From: Ruminococcus bicirculans (ex Wegman et al. 2014)
Lineage (GTDB): Bacteria; Bacillota; Clostridia; Oscillospirales; Ruminococcaceae
NCBI RefSeq assembly: GCF_000723465.1
Contig: NZ_HF545617.1
Span: 620,001-684,000 of the forward strand
Direction: 5' to 3'
DNA length: 64,000 nucleotides
In this document: positions 34,064-43,725 of the stretch, piece after piece
Layout: each line of letters starts with the position of its first letter
Position numbering within the stretch: the stretch's first letter is position 1
Position numbers and translations under genes: made by a program
Notes under the pieces: generated by a model
Told to the model about the DNA's origin: nothing
The model's database searches: none
What the model saw: only the letters and a program-made list of their open reading frames with translations

Positions 34064-35044
34064 TTAATTTTCTGATGAGCTGTCCTCATTCAAACTTTCA
34101 ATAGCGTCAGTCACCTCCTGCGGATAATCCACTCCCTCATAGGTACACCAGCTTGACCAACCGCCGTTTGAAACAAAGTCTTTTGTAATATATCCAACAG
34201 CCTCCGAACTGTAAATCATTTCATTATTGCCGATATAAATCCCGTGTTTACTGCCATCGAACAGTCCCACGCCTGCGACTTCCGGCATGGTATCAAGACC
34301 ACCTTGTTCGGTATAAACCAATGTGCTGTAAGCAGAATCAAACACCTTTTCCATAGGATCGTAGTTTAGATACCCCAGCACAAGCCCTGCATTATCCGCA
34401 TAACGTATCCTGTCTGTTTCATTTCTTTCACCGATAAACCCGTTCATATATCCCCAGCCTGAGATGTAAGCATTATCAGCCCAAGCCGCAAGATCAGCAC
34501 AGTTTTTCGTGCTTGTATCAGTAAACATAAACGCATTTATGGTGCTGTTCATTACAAAAGTGTATGTGCGGACAAATTCGTCATAGTCAATATCCAAACC
34601 GTAAGTCGAGTTTATCGCTGAGATCAGATCGCTGTCATTCTGAGCAGTAGCAAAGAGATCAGCATATGACTCAGCATTAAAATTCTGAACATCTTCAAAG
34701 TAAGACATATATATCAGCTGAGCCTTTATGGTCTGAACCTTGACACCCTTTTCGTCCATAGCGTTTGCAATGTCATTACCTGCTGATCGGATATCATCGA
34801 GCCTTTGCCTGCTTTCACTGTCAAGAGAGCTGTAAAAATCATCGGCATTAATGTGAAGTTCAGGCACTTGAGCTTCCTCGCCGACCTCCCCAAGAGAAGA
34901 AAGCATCACCGCAGGAGCACACAGCAAAAGGAGCAAACCCACCGCAGCACTAAGCACCACAGTCACAAGCTTGCCTCGCTTTTTTTCATCACCAAGAATA
35001 TATACGGCTGCCTTTTTAAGAGCCGCCGCAACTGTCGCCGACAT
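34064..35044 (-). CDS. Membrane-anchored NlpC/P60-like transfer hydrolase
   Basis: 326 aa from ATG 35044 with GGAGGAAGGTGATG upstream (the frame to 35203 overlaps virB4). An N-terminal membrane helix (VTVVLSAAVGLLLLLCAP) leads to a helical domain and a C-terminal NlpC/P60-like fold with NCADLAAWADN (nucleophile Cys) and KHGIYIGNNEMIY (His). This is the VirB1-like role: opening the peptidoglycan for the mating channel. It follows virB4 by 4 nt, in one operon. Confidence 0.8.
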   Translation of the reverse strand: MSATVAAALKKAAVYILGDEKKRGKLVTVVLSAAVGLLLLLCAPAVMLSSLGEVGEEAQVPELHINADDFYSSLDSESRQRLDDIRSAGNDIANAMDEKGVKVQTIKAQLIYMSYFEDVQNFNAESYADLFATAQNDSDLISAINSTYGLDIDYDEFVRTYTFVMNSTINAFMFTDTSTKNCADLAAWADNAYISGWGYMNGFIGERNETDRIRYADNAGLVLGYLNYDPMEKVFDSAYSTLVYTEQGGLDTMPEVAGVGLFDGSKHGIYIGNNEMIYSSEAVGYITKDFVSNGGWSSWCTYEGVDYPQEVTDAIESLNEDSSSEN

Positions 35045-35048
35045 TACA

Positions 35049-36902
35049 TCACCTTCCTCCCGCCGAACCAAACAGTGCCGCCTTGTAGGCAGGAGCAATG
35101 ACCTGCAAAAGATACCTCTCATTACCACACCGATACAGACAAGTTCCTCTTTCAGGATACTTGATAAGACTGTACTCCGATTCCTCCAACTGTAGGGTAT
35201 CAATAAATGCAGTCGGAGAGATATTACCGGGATTGAACAGAAAATGATGTGCCGGAATAGAAAACAGCGGCTTGGTGAACTCCTTTATCTCAGGCAGCAG
35301 AAAGTCCTCGATATTCTGACTTGCCAGAATAAACGAGGACTCTTTCTTACGCACACGTTTCATACCGTTACGAATATATTCTATCGCCGTCATATTAGTG
35401 AGGAATAAATACAGCTCATCAACTGCCGCAACAGTATTTCCGCACCCTAAAAGCTGATTGCTCATATACGACAGAATATTAAACAACAGAGTATCTTTCA
35501 GCCTTTTGTTCGTGTCCATAAGACCTTTCACTCCAAAACAGATAAACTCGCCGTTCTTGATGTTGGTGCATCCGTTGAAGTACTTCGACTCTGCTCCTTT
35601 GCACATACTGTGCAGTCCAAGACAGATGTTCTGTAACATTTCTTCGGTATAGAGATGTTTCTTCTCGTGATCGAATGCCATAAATTCCTTTTCTATGAGT
35701 TCGTATAGATCGCTCATAATCGGATAATCCTCGTTTTTCTGCGTACTGAAATCCGTGAAGTCATCAATACCGAATCTTGCGTACAGCTTCATCAGCATAA
35801 TTTCTATCGTATCGACTTCGGCGTCACTAAAATCCTTGTACGCTCTGAAAAAGTCTTTCAAATAGCTGATGTGCTGACTTAAACGGGTTACTTTTCGGAA
35901 TGTTTCAGGGCTGTCATCGGTTTCCTTTTCTTGATTTCCAAAGCGAGAATTTTCTGACCACGCTTTTGGCTCAAGCGGATTTATCATAAACTCACCCGAC
36001 ATCATATCAATGTAAGTGCCGCCAAGGTTATTGCACAGATCCTCATATTCGTGTTCAGGGTCTAAGCAAAGTATAGATTTGCCTGATTCACGCTGATTGC
36101 ATAAAAGCAGTTTCATCAGATACGACTTACCCTGACCGCTGTTGCCGAGTATAAGAATGTTGGAGTTTGTTTTGTCCTCAGTTCGCTTGTCAAAGTCAAC
36201 AAGAATATTCGTGCCGTACTTATCTCTTCCAACATAAAAGCCGCTCTCATCGGTCTTGCCGCTGTAATTCAAGGGATAAAGATCAGCCACCGAGCTTGCA
36301 GGAAGAACACGTTCAAACTGACTTGCGAATACGTTATTGCCCGCAGGATGAACAGACAAGAATCCTTCTTTCTGACGTAAAAGCAAACGGTCAACGGATA
36401 TTTTGGAACGTGTCAGTTCCATTTGAATATCAGCCTGCAGTTCTTTCAGCTTATCCTCAGTACTTGCTTTTAGCTCGATAAACACGGCTGTATGCAGGAG
36501 CGGCTCTTTGTTCCTTCTAAGCTCCGACAGCAGTTCTACCACATCGTCGATGTTGTTCTGAGCCTTGATGCTTTCGTTGACGTCATTTGTGGTGGTCATC
36601 ATATGGTTCTTACGCATTGCCTGCTGAACGATCTTCCTTTGCTCCATGCTTGTAACAAGTCGGTTGTAGATACGGAGCGTTACACCGTTCCTGTCCGCAA
36701 GGTGAGCAAGTATAGCCGTTTCTTCCGTACTTGGCGGATACTCCGTCACCGCCCAGCAGGACTTGTAGAAGTTTCCGCAGATGTAGTGATCTGTGTAAAA
36801 GCGCATAATGCCCGGTGCAATGCGGTCAAAAAAGTCCTTTGTATCGATAATTTCAAGCTGTTCTTCTGACAGTTCTTTTTTCTTTTGCTTTCTACTTCTC
36901 AT
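35049..36902 (-). CDS. virB4: VirB4-like conjugation ATPase
   Basis: 617 aa. Walker A GNSGQGKSYLMK near 255 and Walker B TVAAVDELYLF near 495, with the conserved PLNYSGKTDESGFYVGRDKYG region just before the P-loop domain. VirB4 ATPases power assembly of the type IV secretion channel and are universal in ICEs. The start overlaps the preceding transfer gene by 11 nt. No transmembrane region; acts at the inner face of the membrane with the VirB6-like and PrgI-like proteins. Confidence 0.92.
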   Translation of the reverse strand: MRSRKQKKKELSEEQLEIIDTKDFFDRIAPGIMRFYTDHYICGNFYKSCWAVTEYPPSTEETAILAHLADRNGVTLRIYNRLVTSMEQRKIVQQAMRKNHMMTTTNDVNESIKAQNNIDDVVELLSELRRNKEPLLHTAVFIELKASTEDKLKELQADIQMELTRSKISVDRLLLRQKEGFLSVHPAGNNVFASQFERVLPASSVADLYPLNYSGKTDESGFYVGRDKYGTNILVDFDKRTEDKTNSNILILGNSGQGKSYLMKLLLCNQRESGKSILCLDPEHEYEDLCNNLGGTYIDMMSGEFMINPLEPKAWSENSRFGNQEKETDDSPETFRKVTRLSQHISYLKDFFRAYKDFSDAEVDTIEIMLMKLYARFGIDDFTDFSTQKNEDYPIMSDLYELIEKEFMAFDHEKKHLYTEEMLQNICLGLHSMCKGAESKYFNGCTNIKNGEFICFGVKGLMDTNKRLKDTLLFNILSYMSNQLLGCGNTVAAVDELYLFLTNMTAIEYIRNGMKRVRKKESSFILASQNIEDFLLPEIKEFTKPLFSIPAHHFLFNPGNISPTAFIDTLQLEESEYSLIKYPERGTCLYRCGNERYLLQVIAPAYKAALFGSAGGR

Positions 36903-37482
36903 TAACAGTCACCTCTTGTTTTTCTAGATCAAATTCATTCTCTCCCTCAATATCGGGTATATCATCTCCGGATATGCTTGTCCCGAAGTACAAAGCCAGC
37001 ATACGCTTGATCTCCGGCTTACTCATTCTCCTAGCCGCAAAACCGTGCTCCGATATTGCCTTATTTACACGATTCAGCGTGCTGAATATCTGCTCGTCCT
37101 TTTCACGTCTGAAACGCACCGCAAACATAAACTGCCTTGCCGTGGACATCTCAATCTGTATCTCGTCGAGAAAATCATAGTCAGCTTGCAGCAGTTTTCT
37201 GACCGCCTCGTTCTGTTCTTTTTCAAGCCTTTTTCTAAGATGATTTTTATTGCTGTCAAAACACTCGCAGGAGTCAAGAGCAAGTATCTCAAGGTCAGGT
37301 ATAGTGCTTAACAGCATCATAAGATGATGTATCTTCACGTCGATGTTAGCCGCAGACAGCACGGAAATATTGGTCGGCTCTACGCTGAAAAATGTTATCT
37401 CAGCTTTGTCGGTTTTTACGCCGAAACGAGTAAAGCGTTCAAGACCGATAAGACCCTGAACGCTGTTTTTGTTCTTTGTCAT
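36892..37482 (-). CDS. Conserved transfer-module protein (unknown function)
   Basis: 196 aa, soluble, starting 1 nt before the stop-adjacent end of the PrgI-like gene and overlapping virB4 by 11 nt. It has no recognised motif: a beta-rich front (ITFFSVEPTNISVLSAANID) and a helical middle with many charged residues (RKRLEKEQNEAVRKLLQADY). In Tn1549-like operons a protein of this size precedes VirB4 and may be equivalent to the N-terminal part of longer VirB4 proteins. It probably belongs to the channel ATPase complex. Confidence 0.65.
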   Translation of the reverse strand: MTKNKNSVQGLIGLERFTRFGVKTDKAEITFFSVEPTNISVLSAANIDVKIHHLMMLLSTIPDLEILALDSCECFDSNKNHLRKRLEKEQNEAVRKLLQADYDFLDEIQIEMSTARQFMFAVRFRREKDEQIFSTLNRVNKAISEHGFAARRMSKPEIKRMLALYFGTSISGDDIPDIEGENEFDLEKQEVTVNEK

Positions 37483-37749
37483 TTAAAATTTCCTCCATAA
37501 ATACAATTGCTGCGAAGTCAGAAAAAACTTCACAGCGTTAAAAATATAGTCTATGATCGAAGTTTCGTCGACCCGAAGAGAGAGAAACGCAAAGCAGGCG
37601 GTCGCAGCAAAGGGCAGGACGTTCCAGAAGTTCACCAGAATCACAACCGACAGAATTATTCCGCCGCAGATTATGATAAAATCCCGAACGCTCCAGAACC
37701 ACAGCTTTACGTTTGCTCTCAGGTTTTCGGGGTAGATGTAGGTTTTCAT
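37483..37749 (-). CDS. PrgI-like membrane protein (VirB3-like)
   Basis: 88 aa from ATG 37749 (AAAGGAGG upstream). KTYIYPENLRANVKLWFWSV followed by two hydrophobic helices (FIIICGGIILSVVILVNFW, LPFAATACFAFLSL) is the form of PrgI-family proteins of Gram-positive type IV secretion. They correspond to VirB3 and anchor VirB4 to the membrane. A cargo gene with its own terminator has been inserted directly upstream of it. Confidence 0.8.
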   Translation of the reverse strand: MKTYIYPENLRANVKLWFWSVRDFIIICGGIILSVVILVNFWNVLPFAATACFAFLSLRVDETSIIDYIFNAVKFFLTSQQLYLWRKF

Positions 37750-37773
37750 TTTTATCAAACCTCCTTTGGGGTA

Positions 37774-37806
37774 TAAAAATACAGCCAAACTTTAGCTTGA
37801 CTGTAT
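37774..37806 (-). terminator. Terminator of the inserted cargo gene
   Basis: AATACAG/CTGTATT with an inner CAAGC/GTTTG, and TTTTTAT on the minus strand. It lies just after the stop of the frameshifted gene at 37806 and could reduce read-through into the PrgI-virB4 part of the transfer operon. Confidence 0.5.
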
Positions 37807-38338
37807 TAGCAGTATCTTAAATATTTCATACCATTAAATTCATAGTCCGGATTCTTATTGAAGAAGATTTTTTCTTTGAAATTATCTTTTTCACAACAGA
37901 CAATGTTGAAAACGAAAAACTGATAGTACCACTCACCCGTGTCATAATAGGTGTTTCTTTCATTAAAAACAATCCGTCCATATTGATCTTTTCTCAAAAC
38001 AAAAGCAGTTTTATCAAATCCTCCATAAAAATGAACTTCGTACTGATTATCACCGATCGGTTTCACCCCTATCTTTTTACCAAAGGGAGAACGATTGAAT
38101 TTTCCATCATACAGCTGACTTTCTGTAAACTGCCGACTTTTTGTACCTCTATTGTGCATCCCGTTAGTATCCTGATAAAAAAAGCAGAATGAAACAATAC
38201 ATTTTGTTGTATTTCATCAGGATTGATTCTTACAGGATAGAACTTTATGGCATTTCTTGCTTGTGCAAAATTTGCATACCTGACGTTTTTTCTGTATTCA
38301 ATTTCAATTTGCTGAACAAATAACATAGCGTACACCAC
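37806..38338 (-). pseudogene. Cargo gene split by a one-base change in a T7 run
   Basis: Two overlapping frames (38338-38069 and 38159-37806) join into one protein of about 175 aa if the T run at 38177-38183 has eight instead of seven T: the text then reads HSAFFYQDTNGMHNRG. The joined protein has an N-terminal AMLFVQQIEIEYRKNVRYAN, a middle FNRSPFGKKIGVKPIG and a strand-rich end (YEVHFYGGFDKTAFVLRKDQ). No family recognised. It interrupts the conserved order between the VirB6-like and PrgI-like genes and carries its own terminator, so it is an insertion. Confidence 0.6.
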
Positions 38339-38387
38339 TTTTTGTTTTGAAATAATAATGTCATTATATCATACGTTTAACGTAAAA

Positions 38388-39314
38388 TCAAGCTTTTCCC
38401 TTGATCATATTCACCGCCTTAGCCCCCATAGAAACAGTATGACTAACACTCATCATATTGACTCTAACGCTGGTATCAAGCCCGTACATCTGAGCTATCC
38501 TCGGCACTTCGTTAGCCGACAGACATATCCCTACCGCAAGCAATGGGTGCTGAGTGTAAGTCAGAAGTCCGATATACAAGATCGTTGTCTGCAAGAAAGC
38601 CGTCAGGCAGGTTGCTATGACCTGCTTGCACCAGCTGTAAAATCCGTCTGTGTAGCCCCTCGGAACTCCGAACATATACAAGCTCCCCACAGCTATCTGG
38701 CATAACATTATGCCGCCACGCTTGATGTTTGCAAACACAACTTTCACCGTGCAGTAACCGAATAAGATCATAAAAAATAGACTGAACAGCGAAATATCTG
38801 AAGCAAGGGCAAATATGACCGCAAGTCCGGTGTCCGCCATCGTGTCGCTCGTTCCGGATATGAAATTTCCAAGCAGTTCAGTTGCAAAGGTACCCTGCAT
38901 ATTGACGCAGAATGAATAAAGCCTTTGCGGAACGACCGTCACAAGACTTGCTGCCATAAAACCTTTCAGTACATTTATGCAGGTGTTCTTGATGTTTGCC
39001 TGCCCCGATTCATAAGCGACAGCCGTATCGAACACAGCTACGATAAGTCCGCAGACAAAAAGCATCCACGCAAAACTGCCAAACAGTCCGACAAACACCT
39101 GTACCCAGGACAGAGCAAAAATATCCGTTGCAGTCTCATTAATAAATGTGAATAGTTCCGCTATCAGTCCATACACCTTATTGAAGATCCATTCAAACAT
39201 AATATCCCAAATAGCGTCGCTTATCGCATCGGCGGCAGCACCAACTGTGTTGTCCCAGAGCGATGAGATACCGTCGCTTATCCAGTCAATGGCGTCTGAG
39301 ATCCATTCAAACAT
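38388..39314 (-). CDS. VirB6/TrbL-like conjugation membrane protein
   Basis: 308 aa from ATG 39314 (AGGAGGTGGTGCGG). An amphipathic front (MFEWISDAIDWISDGI) is followed by about six membrane helices, including FVGLFGSFAWMLFVCGLIVA and SLFFMILFGYCTVKVVFANI. This is the Tn1549-type TrbL/VirB6 family (DUF6045-like). It should form the central channel of the transfer apparatus. It overlaps the end of the helix-turn-helix gene by 8 nt. Confidence 0.8.
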   Translation of the reverse strand: MFEWISDAIDWISDGISSLWDNTVGAAADAISDAIWDIMFEWIFNKVYGLIAELFTFINETATDIFALSWVQVFVGLFGSFAWMLFVCGLIVAVFDTAVAYESGQANIKNTCINVLKGFMAASLVTVVPQRLYSFCVNMQGTFATELLGNFISGTSDTMADTGLAVIFALASDISLFSLFFMILFGYCTVKVVFANIKRGGIMLCQIAVGSLYMFGVPRGYTDGFYSWCKQVIATCLTAFLQTTILYIGLLTYTQHPLLAVGICLSANEVPRIAQMYGLDTSVRVNMMSVSHTVSMGAKAVNMIKGKA

Positions 39315-39597
39315 CCGCACCACCTCCTGCCTTTGTTATCTCGCCCTTTACTCTGTAAAGCGAGCTGCGGCGTCCGCCTTGGATATGATAGCGAGGTATT
39401 CGTTCTAACAATCCACGGTTTTCAAGTTCTGTAAATGCACGATACACCGTGCTTTTGTGTATGCTCAGATCTTCTGCTATCCTTCGTACAGAGGGAAAAC
39501 ATTCTCCGTTTTTGTCCGCACGGTTTGCCAGATAGCAGTACACAGCCACCGCCTTGTGACTTAGTCCTAAGTCGTAGATCCTTCTTGGAAATATCAA
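39307..39597 (-). CDS. Helix-turn-helix protein within the transfer operon
   Basis: 96 aa, probably from TTG 39597 with GGAGCTGATGCATA upstream; an out-of-frame ATG lies at 39604. It is a winged-helix: LSHKAVAVYCYLANRADKNG, then PSVRRIAEDLSIHKSTVYRA and ENRGLLERIPRY. This resembles replication initiator or phage-type DnaD-like HTH domains used as local regulators. Overlaps with genes on both sides imply co-translation with VirD4 and VirB6-like. Likely transfer regulator or DNA-processing accessory. Confidence 0.75.
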   Translation of the reverse strand: MIFPRRIYDLGLSHKAVAVYCYLANRADKNGECFPSVRRIAEDLSIHKSTVYRAFTELENRGLLERIPRYHIQGGRRSSLYRVKGEITKAGGGADV

Positions 39598-39612
39598 TAT
39601 GCATCAGCTCCT

Positions 39613-41403
39613 TTACGTTTTAACAGTTGTCTTTTTCTTTGCCGTCAGCTCCTCATATTCTAACGTGATCTCTTTTTTCTTCTGCGGATATTTCACTTCA
39701 ACGTCTTTTATCAGTTCATCACGCTCTTTGTATGAAACGGCACGGGCGGTCTTATCGGGAAGTTTGTATTCTTCTTCAAACTTGATACCCCATTTGAAGA
39801 ACAGTTTTAGCTTGCTTATCATCGGGTGCGTTCCTGTTTTCATAACAATAAACTGTCCTTTCGGCATAGATTTCAGTTCGTCCACAGTCATAAGCGGTCT
39901 GCCTATCATCTGCAATGACTGAGATCTGTCCCTGCCGTTTGATACCGAACCGCTCAATACAGTCTGTTCGCCCAAAGCTTTTGAAAGCACCTCTGCACTC
40001 TGGCTGTTTGGTGCAAATCCGCCGAACACAGTAAGCTGAGTGTTGTCAGTTATTATCTCCATACCCTGTTTCCCGTAGTTCTGTTCAAGCTGTGCAAAGG
40101 ACTGTATTATCGCCACAATGGATATTTTTCTTGAACGTCCTGCGGAGAACATAGATTCAGCACCCTCTATCTTAGGAAAAGTTCCAAACTCGTCGCAGTA
40201 GAACATAACTCTGTTTTTAAGCTTTCCGCCGTTTTCATCTGCAATGACTAATATCTCACGGTATAGCTGTTGGATCAAAAGTGAAACCATAAAATATTTG
40301 CTCGTATCTTCTTCGGGAAGAACAATAAAAATAGCAGACTTTTCATTGCAGAACTTCTCGGCGTCTATCGCCGTTCCAAAACACAGCATTTGTTCAAGTT
40401 CAGAATCAAGAAAACTGTTGAGCCTTGAAAGTGCAGTCGACATTACAGAAAGCATAGACTGGTCGGACGCATTCAGAGCCGCTCCTGCAAGCCATTTGGC
40501 TTTGTGTTCGCTTGGAAGCTTGTCCATAAGCTTTGAAAAATACATTTTAGGTTTTGCTTTCGGGTCTGGCTGATACTTTGCCAAAAGGTCCTGTATCAGC
40601 TTGAACACCGAAACGATGTGACGTTCGTTCTTTTCGCCGAACTCCGCAAGTAAAAGAATAACGGAAGCAAGCAGACCCTCAGCCGCATCGTAGGAAAAAG
40701 CGTTTTGTCCGTAGCTGTGGCTGTCACCGCCGCCGATGTTGATTATTGTTTTTGCTGTGATCTTAGCATATTTCTCAGCCTTTGCTTTCGCTGAAAGATT
40801 GTTTTTATCGGACAGATAAATGTCCATATACTTGTTTACAAGATGCAGGATATTGTTTTCGTCTGAGCGTGTAGGGTTACGCAGATCAAGCACAGAAACA
40901 TTGTAGCCGTAATACTTGCTTGCGATAGTACCATAATTTCGTGCCACATCTCCCTTTGTATCCGTCGAGATAAACGACATTCCGCTTGCACAAGCGAGTT
41001 CGATGTTAGGGTACAAGAAGTATGCGGTCTTGCCGACTCCTGCCGCTCCTATCATAAGCGTATGGACATCACCGGTATCCACAAGTGCAACAGTTTTCTT
41101 TCCTGAACCTCTGCACCCGACCACAGTTCCCTGAATAACATCTCCGTTAGAGCTTTGCGGAAGATTTTCTCCCTTACGCCATTTATCAGGCTCGAATGGC
41201 AGAGGGATAAAAGTACGTTTTATCTCAGCTTTTGTCGCCCACCTCGCAGTTCCGTGCTGTCCATTGCCGACCTTTTTCGCCTTAATTCCGTTAAGCGACT
41301 TGTTGTCAAGCAGATTTACAACTACTAAAAATGCAACAAAAATCACTGCAAGCACGCCTATTAAAATCATTTGTTTTTCATTCAATTTTTCACTTCCAAT
41401 CAT
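39613..41403 (-). CDS. virD4: VirD4/TraG-like coupling protein
   Basis: 596 aa. Two N-terminal membrane helices merge into one long segment (MILIGVLAVIFVAFLVVVNL). The ATPase domain has Walker A GAAGVGKTAYF near 145 and Walker B FYCDEFGTFPK near 430. The enzyme brings the relaxase-DNA complex to the channel and pumps the strand. The start is uncertain: ATG 41403 has a weak site, while a TTG at 41385 has GGAAGTG upstream. A lysine-rich C-terminus is common in this family. Confidence 0.92.
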   Translation of the reverse strand: MIGSEKLNEKQMILIGVLAVIFVAFLVVVNLLDNKSLNGIKAKKVGNGQHGTARWATKAEIKRTFIPLPFEPDKWRKGENLPQSSNGDVIQGTVVGCRGSGKKTVALVDTGDVHTLMIGAAGVGKTAYFLYPNIELACASGMSFISTDTKGDVARNYGTIASKYYGYNVSVLDLRNPTRSDENNILHLVNKYMDIYLSDKNNLSAKAKAEKYAKITAKTIINIGGGDSHSYGQNAFSYDAAEGLLASVILLLAEFGEKNERHIVSVFKLIQDLLAKYQPDPKAKPKMYFSKLMDKLPSEHKAKWLAGAALNASDQSMLSVMSTALSRLNSFLDSELEQMLCFGTAIDAEKFCNEKSAIFIVLPEEDTSKYFMVSLLIQQLYREILVIADENGGKLKNRVMFYCDEFGTFPKIEGAESMFSAGRSRKISIVAIIQSFAQLEQNYGKQGMEIITDNTQLTVFGGFAPNSQSAEVLSKALGEQTVLSGSVSNGRDRSQSLQMIGRPLMTVDELKSMPKGQFIVMKTGTHPMISKLKLFFKWGIKFEEEYKLPDKTARAVSYKERDELIKDVEVKYPQKKKEITLEYEELTAKKKTTVKT

Positions 41404-41566
41404 AGAATATTCTATCTTTTGTATTTAATAAGATAGTTAGTTTGTTATCTTCAAGGTATTGCGCTGTGAGGCGGAGGGTATAGCAATAGCCGCAAACGGC
41501 TATTGCTGCAAGTTTTTCTTTGAGGACAATGTCCTCAATTTTGCTTTACAAAACCAAAAAACTTGA
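41404..41566. other. Gap with two perfect hairpins upstream of virD4
   Basis: AGCAATAGCCG-CAAA-CGGCTATTGCT (about 41484-41509) and TTGAGGAC-AAT-GTCCTCAA (about 41522-41540). On the minus strand they sit between the primase stop and virD4, so they may act as an attenuator or terminator; T runs are better on the plus strand. Confidence 0.45.
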
Positions 41567-42982
41567 TCAGCTGAATTCCATACAAGGTTCGGGTTCTGAA
41601 ACTATATCTTCTGATTCAATATTCTCTTGCATAGGAGCATTTAAAGTTTCCTCAACAGACAGTCTTACAGCGCTGTCGGCGAGCTGATACAGCAATTTTG
41701 CCGTATTTACCGACTGCTCACGGGTACGGGCGGTCTGTCGCAAGTCCTTTAGCACTGTCTGAACACACTCCTGCAAATTCCTCTGTTTCTGTGATTTTTT
41801 GCCCTTGTCGGTGTAAGGCTTGTAACTACCCTTGAGTTTGTGTTGGAGCCTTTCAAATGCTTTACATTCGCTGTTAATTCGCTCACTTTTGGGCATGAAA
41901 AATGCCGAGCCAGCCAGCGCATACTCAGCGAGATATTTGTATTGTTCGTTCTTGAAGGTGGCATAGATCTGAGACGTCAGCTTATCCGGACGGCATTTGA
42001 GATACTGCAAATTTTTCGACTGACGATGATATTCTTCTTTATGTTGGTTAGGGACAGCAGGAAGAGCATAAACGCCATTCTTTGCTTTTAGTACCTCGTT
42101 CCAATCTTTGTACGGAGGCGCAAGGCGTTTTACGTTTGAATATCCGTTCTCATTTAGAATATCCTTTAAACGGTCAACAGCCTCGATACCGCCCTCGTCA
42201 TTATCAACGCAGAGAATGACTTCTGACAGGTTAGAATGGTTTTTTAAAGCCGTCAAAACAGCATTTTCATAAACTCCGTTCATAGCGATGTAGCTGTGTT
42301 TCTGCCAATCTTTCGGATAAAGCGTAAGAAAACTCAGCATATCTATGGGAGCTTCAAATACATAAAGTCGTTCATTTTCTCCGAAATGTGCAAAGCTGTA
42401 ACGGGTATCAGAACCGCCGCAAGTGATACGAAACGTACCTCCAACGCTGTTTGTTGACCGCTTATGTGCCTGCTTAGGCTCGCCATTTTCATTAAGTCCG
42501 ACAAATACTGCGTTGTGGTGGGTTTTATCCTCATAGAGGGTATGCTGTTTGGCAAAGTGTGTGATGATGTCAGCCGAGATAAACCGCTGTTTTATGAGGT
42601 AGGCGTATACCCTGTGCATATCGCTGTTCGGTTCTGGAAGTTTAAATTCTCTTGTTTTTTGCTCTTGTTTATCCGCTTTCGGTGGGCTGTTAGACAGCGG
42701 AGATATGCTCCGACCAAGCAGTTCCTGAACCGCAGTCTGAAAGTCCATACCATAAAACTCCTGCATAAACTTTATTGCTCCGCCGCCTGTCTGATTTTTA
42801 TGGTCGAACCATTTTGATCCACGGATAGTTATACTGTCGTGCCTGCCGGAGCTGTCACAGTAAATGAGCTTATGCTCTCTGCCAACACGTTCAAGCTTTT
42901 CTCCTCGCATTCTGAGAAACTGCTCAAGGTCTACGCTGTTGGCAAGGACTTTTTGTTCGTCTGTAAATGGGATATATGGCAC
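41567..42982 (-). CDS. CHC2/DUF3991-TOPRIM DNA primase-like protein
   Basis: 471 aa. The N-terminal part (VDLEQFLRMRGEKLERVGRE, then FDHKNQTGGGAIKFM) is the DUF3991/CHC2-like zinc-binding-derived domain, though the zinc cysteines are not all kept. A TOPRIM domain follows about 180-290: YVFEAPIDMLSFLTLY holds the catalytic glutamate and ILCVDNDEGGIEAV the DxD. The C-terminus is basic and helical. Such proteins prime the second strand after transfer or replicate the excised ICE. Confidence 0.85.
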   Translation of the reverse strand: MPYIPFTDEQKVLANSVDLEQFLRMRGEKLERVGREHKLIYCDSSGRHDSITIRGSKWFDHKNQTGGGAIKFMQEFYGMDFQTAVQELLGRSISPLSNSPPKADKQEQKTREFKLPEPNSDMHRVYAYLIKQRFISADIITHFAKQHTLYEDKTHHNAVFVGLNENGEPKQAHKRSTNSVGGTFRITCGGSDTRYSFAHFGENERLYVFEAPIDMLSFLTLYPKDWQKHSYIAMNGVYENAVLTALKNHSNLSEVILCVDNDEGGIEAVDRLKDILNENGYSNVKRLAPPYKDWNEVLKAKNGVYALPAVPNQHKEEYHRQSKNLQYLKCRPDKLTSQIYATFKNEQYKYLAEYALAGSAFFMPKSERINSECKAFERLQHKLKGSYKPYTDKGKKSQKQRNLQECVQTVLKDLRQTARTREQSVNTAKLLYQLADSAVRLSVEETLNAPMQENIESEDIVSEPEPCMEFS

Positions 42983-42994
42983 TTTATCACCGCC

Positions 42995-43714
42995 TTAATA
43001 CTTGACATTCTCCGCAAACTTACTCATCAGCTGCGAAAAACTCTGCCTCTCCATCATATCCGAACTGAGAAAAGCACCCGACGCAACGGTCAGCTTGTTT
43101 TCACTAAGAACAGCGTAGGTCTCAGTGTATCCAAACTGCGACGCCATTCCATCAGTTTTCTGGACTGACGCATAACGCTGATATTTTCCCTTTGATACAA
43201 CGCTGCTTGTCATTCTGTAATCGGACACAAAATCGTCCGCTGTGATACCGTTCATCTGAGCAGCAGTCTGCCTGAAGTAATGATCCCCTAAATTTTCAAG
43301 GATATATTCCATATCGTAAGAAAGACCGCTTTTACTCAGATCAATACACATCACCTCAACAGAACCACCTCCGTTTGTGCCTTTAAGCGTTATCTTCTGC
43401 ACACCATTTGAATCATCGATTTCATTATCAAAAGAACAGCCTTTCATAGCTTCCGCTACCAATTCACTTGTATCCACAAAGGATATATCGGAATCGAAAA
43501 ATTCGGCAATAAAGGTGTCCGTCTTTATCTTTTCATCCTCTAAACTGCTTTCAGCCCCTGAAGAGGCAGCCGAGTCGTGTATGGACTCGGCTGTGGTTGT
43601 AGTAGTTGTTTCCGTAACAGCATTCTGGATCGGCGGACTGATCGTTCCGCAAGCTGTCATTGTCAGCATAAACGCTGCTAAAATTGCAGTCAATGCTTTT
43701 GCTTTCATATTCAT
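42995..43714 (-). CDS. Transfer-module lipoprotein
   Basis: 239 aa from ATG 43714, three nt behind GGGGGG. A lipoprotein signal peptide ends in the lipobox LTMTACG. A Thr/Ser-rich spacer (TETTTTTTAESIHDSAASS) leads to a globular domain of unknown fold. It lies between the pilin-like gene and the primase in the ICE operon and is expected on the outer face of the membrane, possibly assisting channel assembly. The domain resembles small accessory lipoproteins seen in Clostridia ICEs; no catalytic motif is visible. Confidence 0.7.
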   Translation of the reverse strand: MNMKAKALTAILAAFMLTMTACGTISPPIQNAVTETTTTTTAESIHDSAASSGAESSLEDEKIKTDTFIAEFFDSDISFVDTSELVAEAMKGCSFDNEIDDSNGVQKITLKGTNGGGSVEVMCIDLSKSGLSYDMEYILENLGDHYFRQTAAQMNGITADDFVSDYRMTSSVVSKGKYQRYASVQKTDGMASQFGYTETYAVLSENKLTVASGAFLSSDMMERQSFSQLMSKFAENVKY

Positions 43715-43725
43715 TTTCCCCCCTA

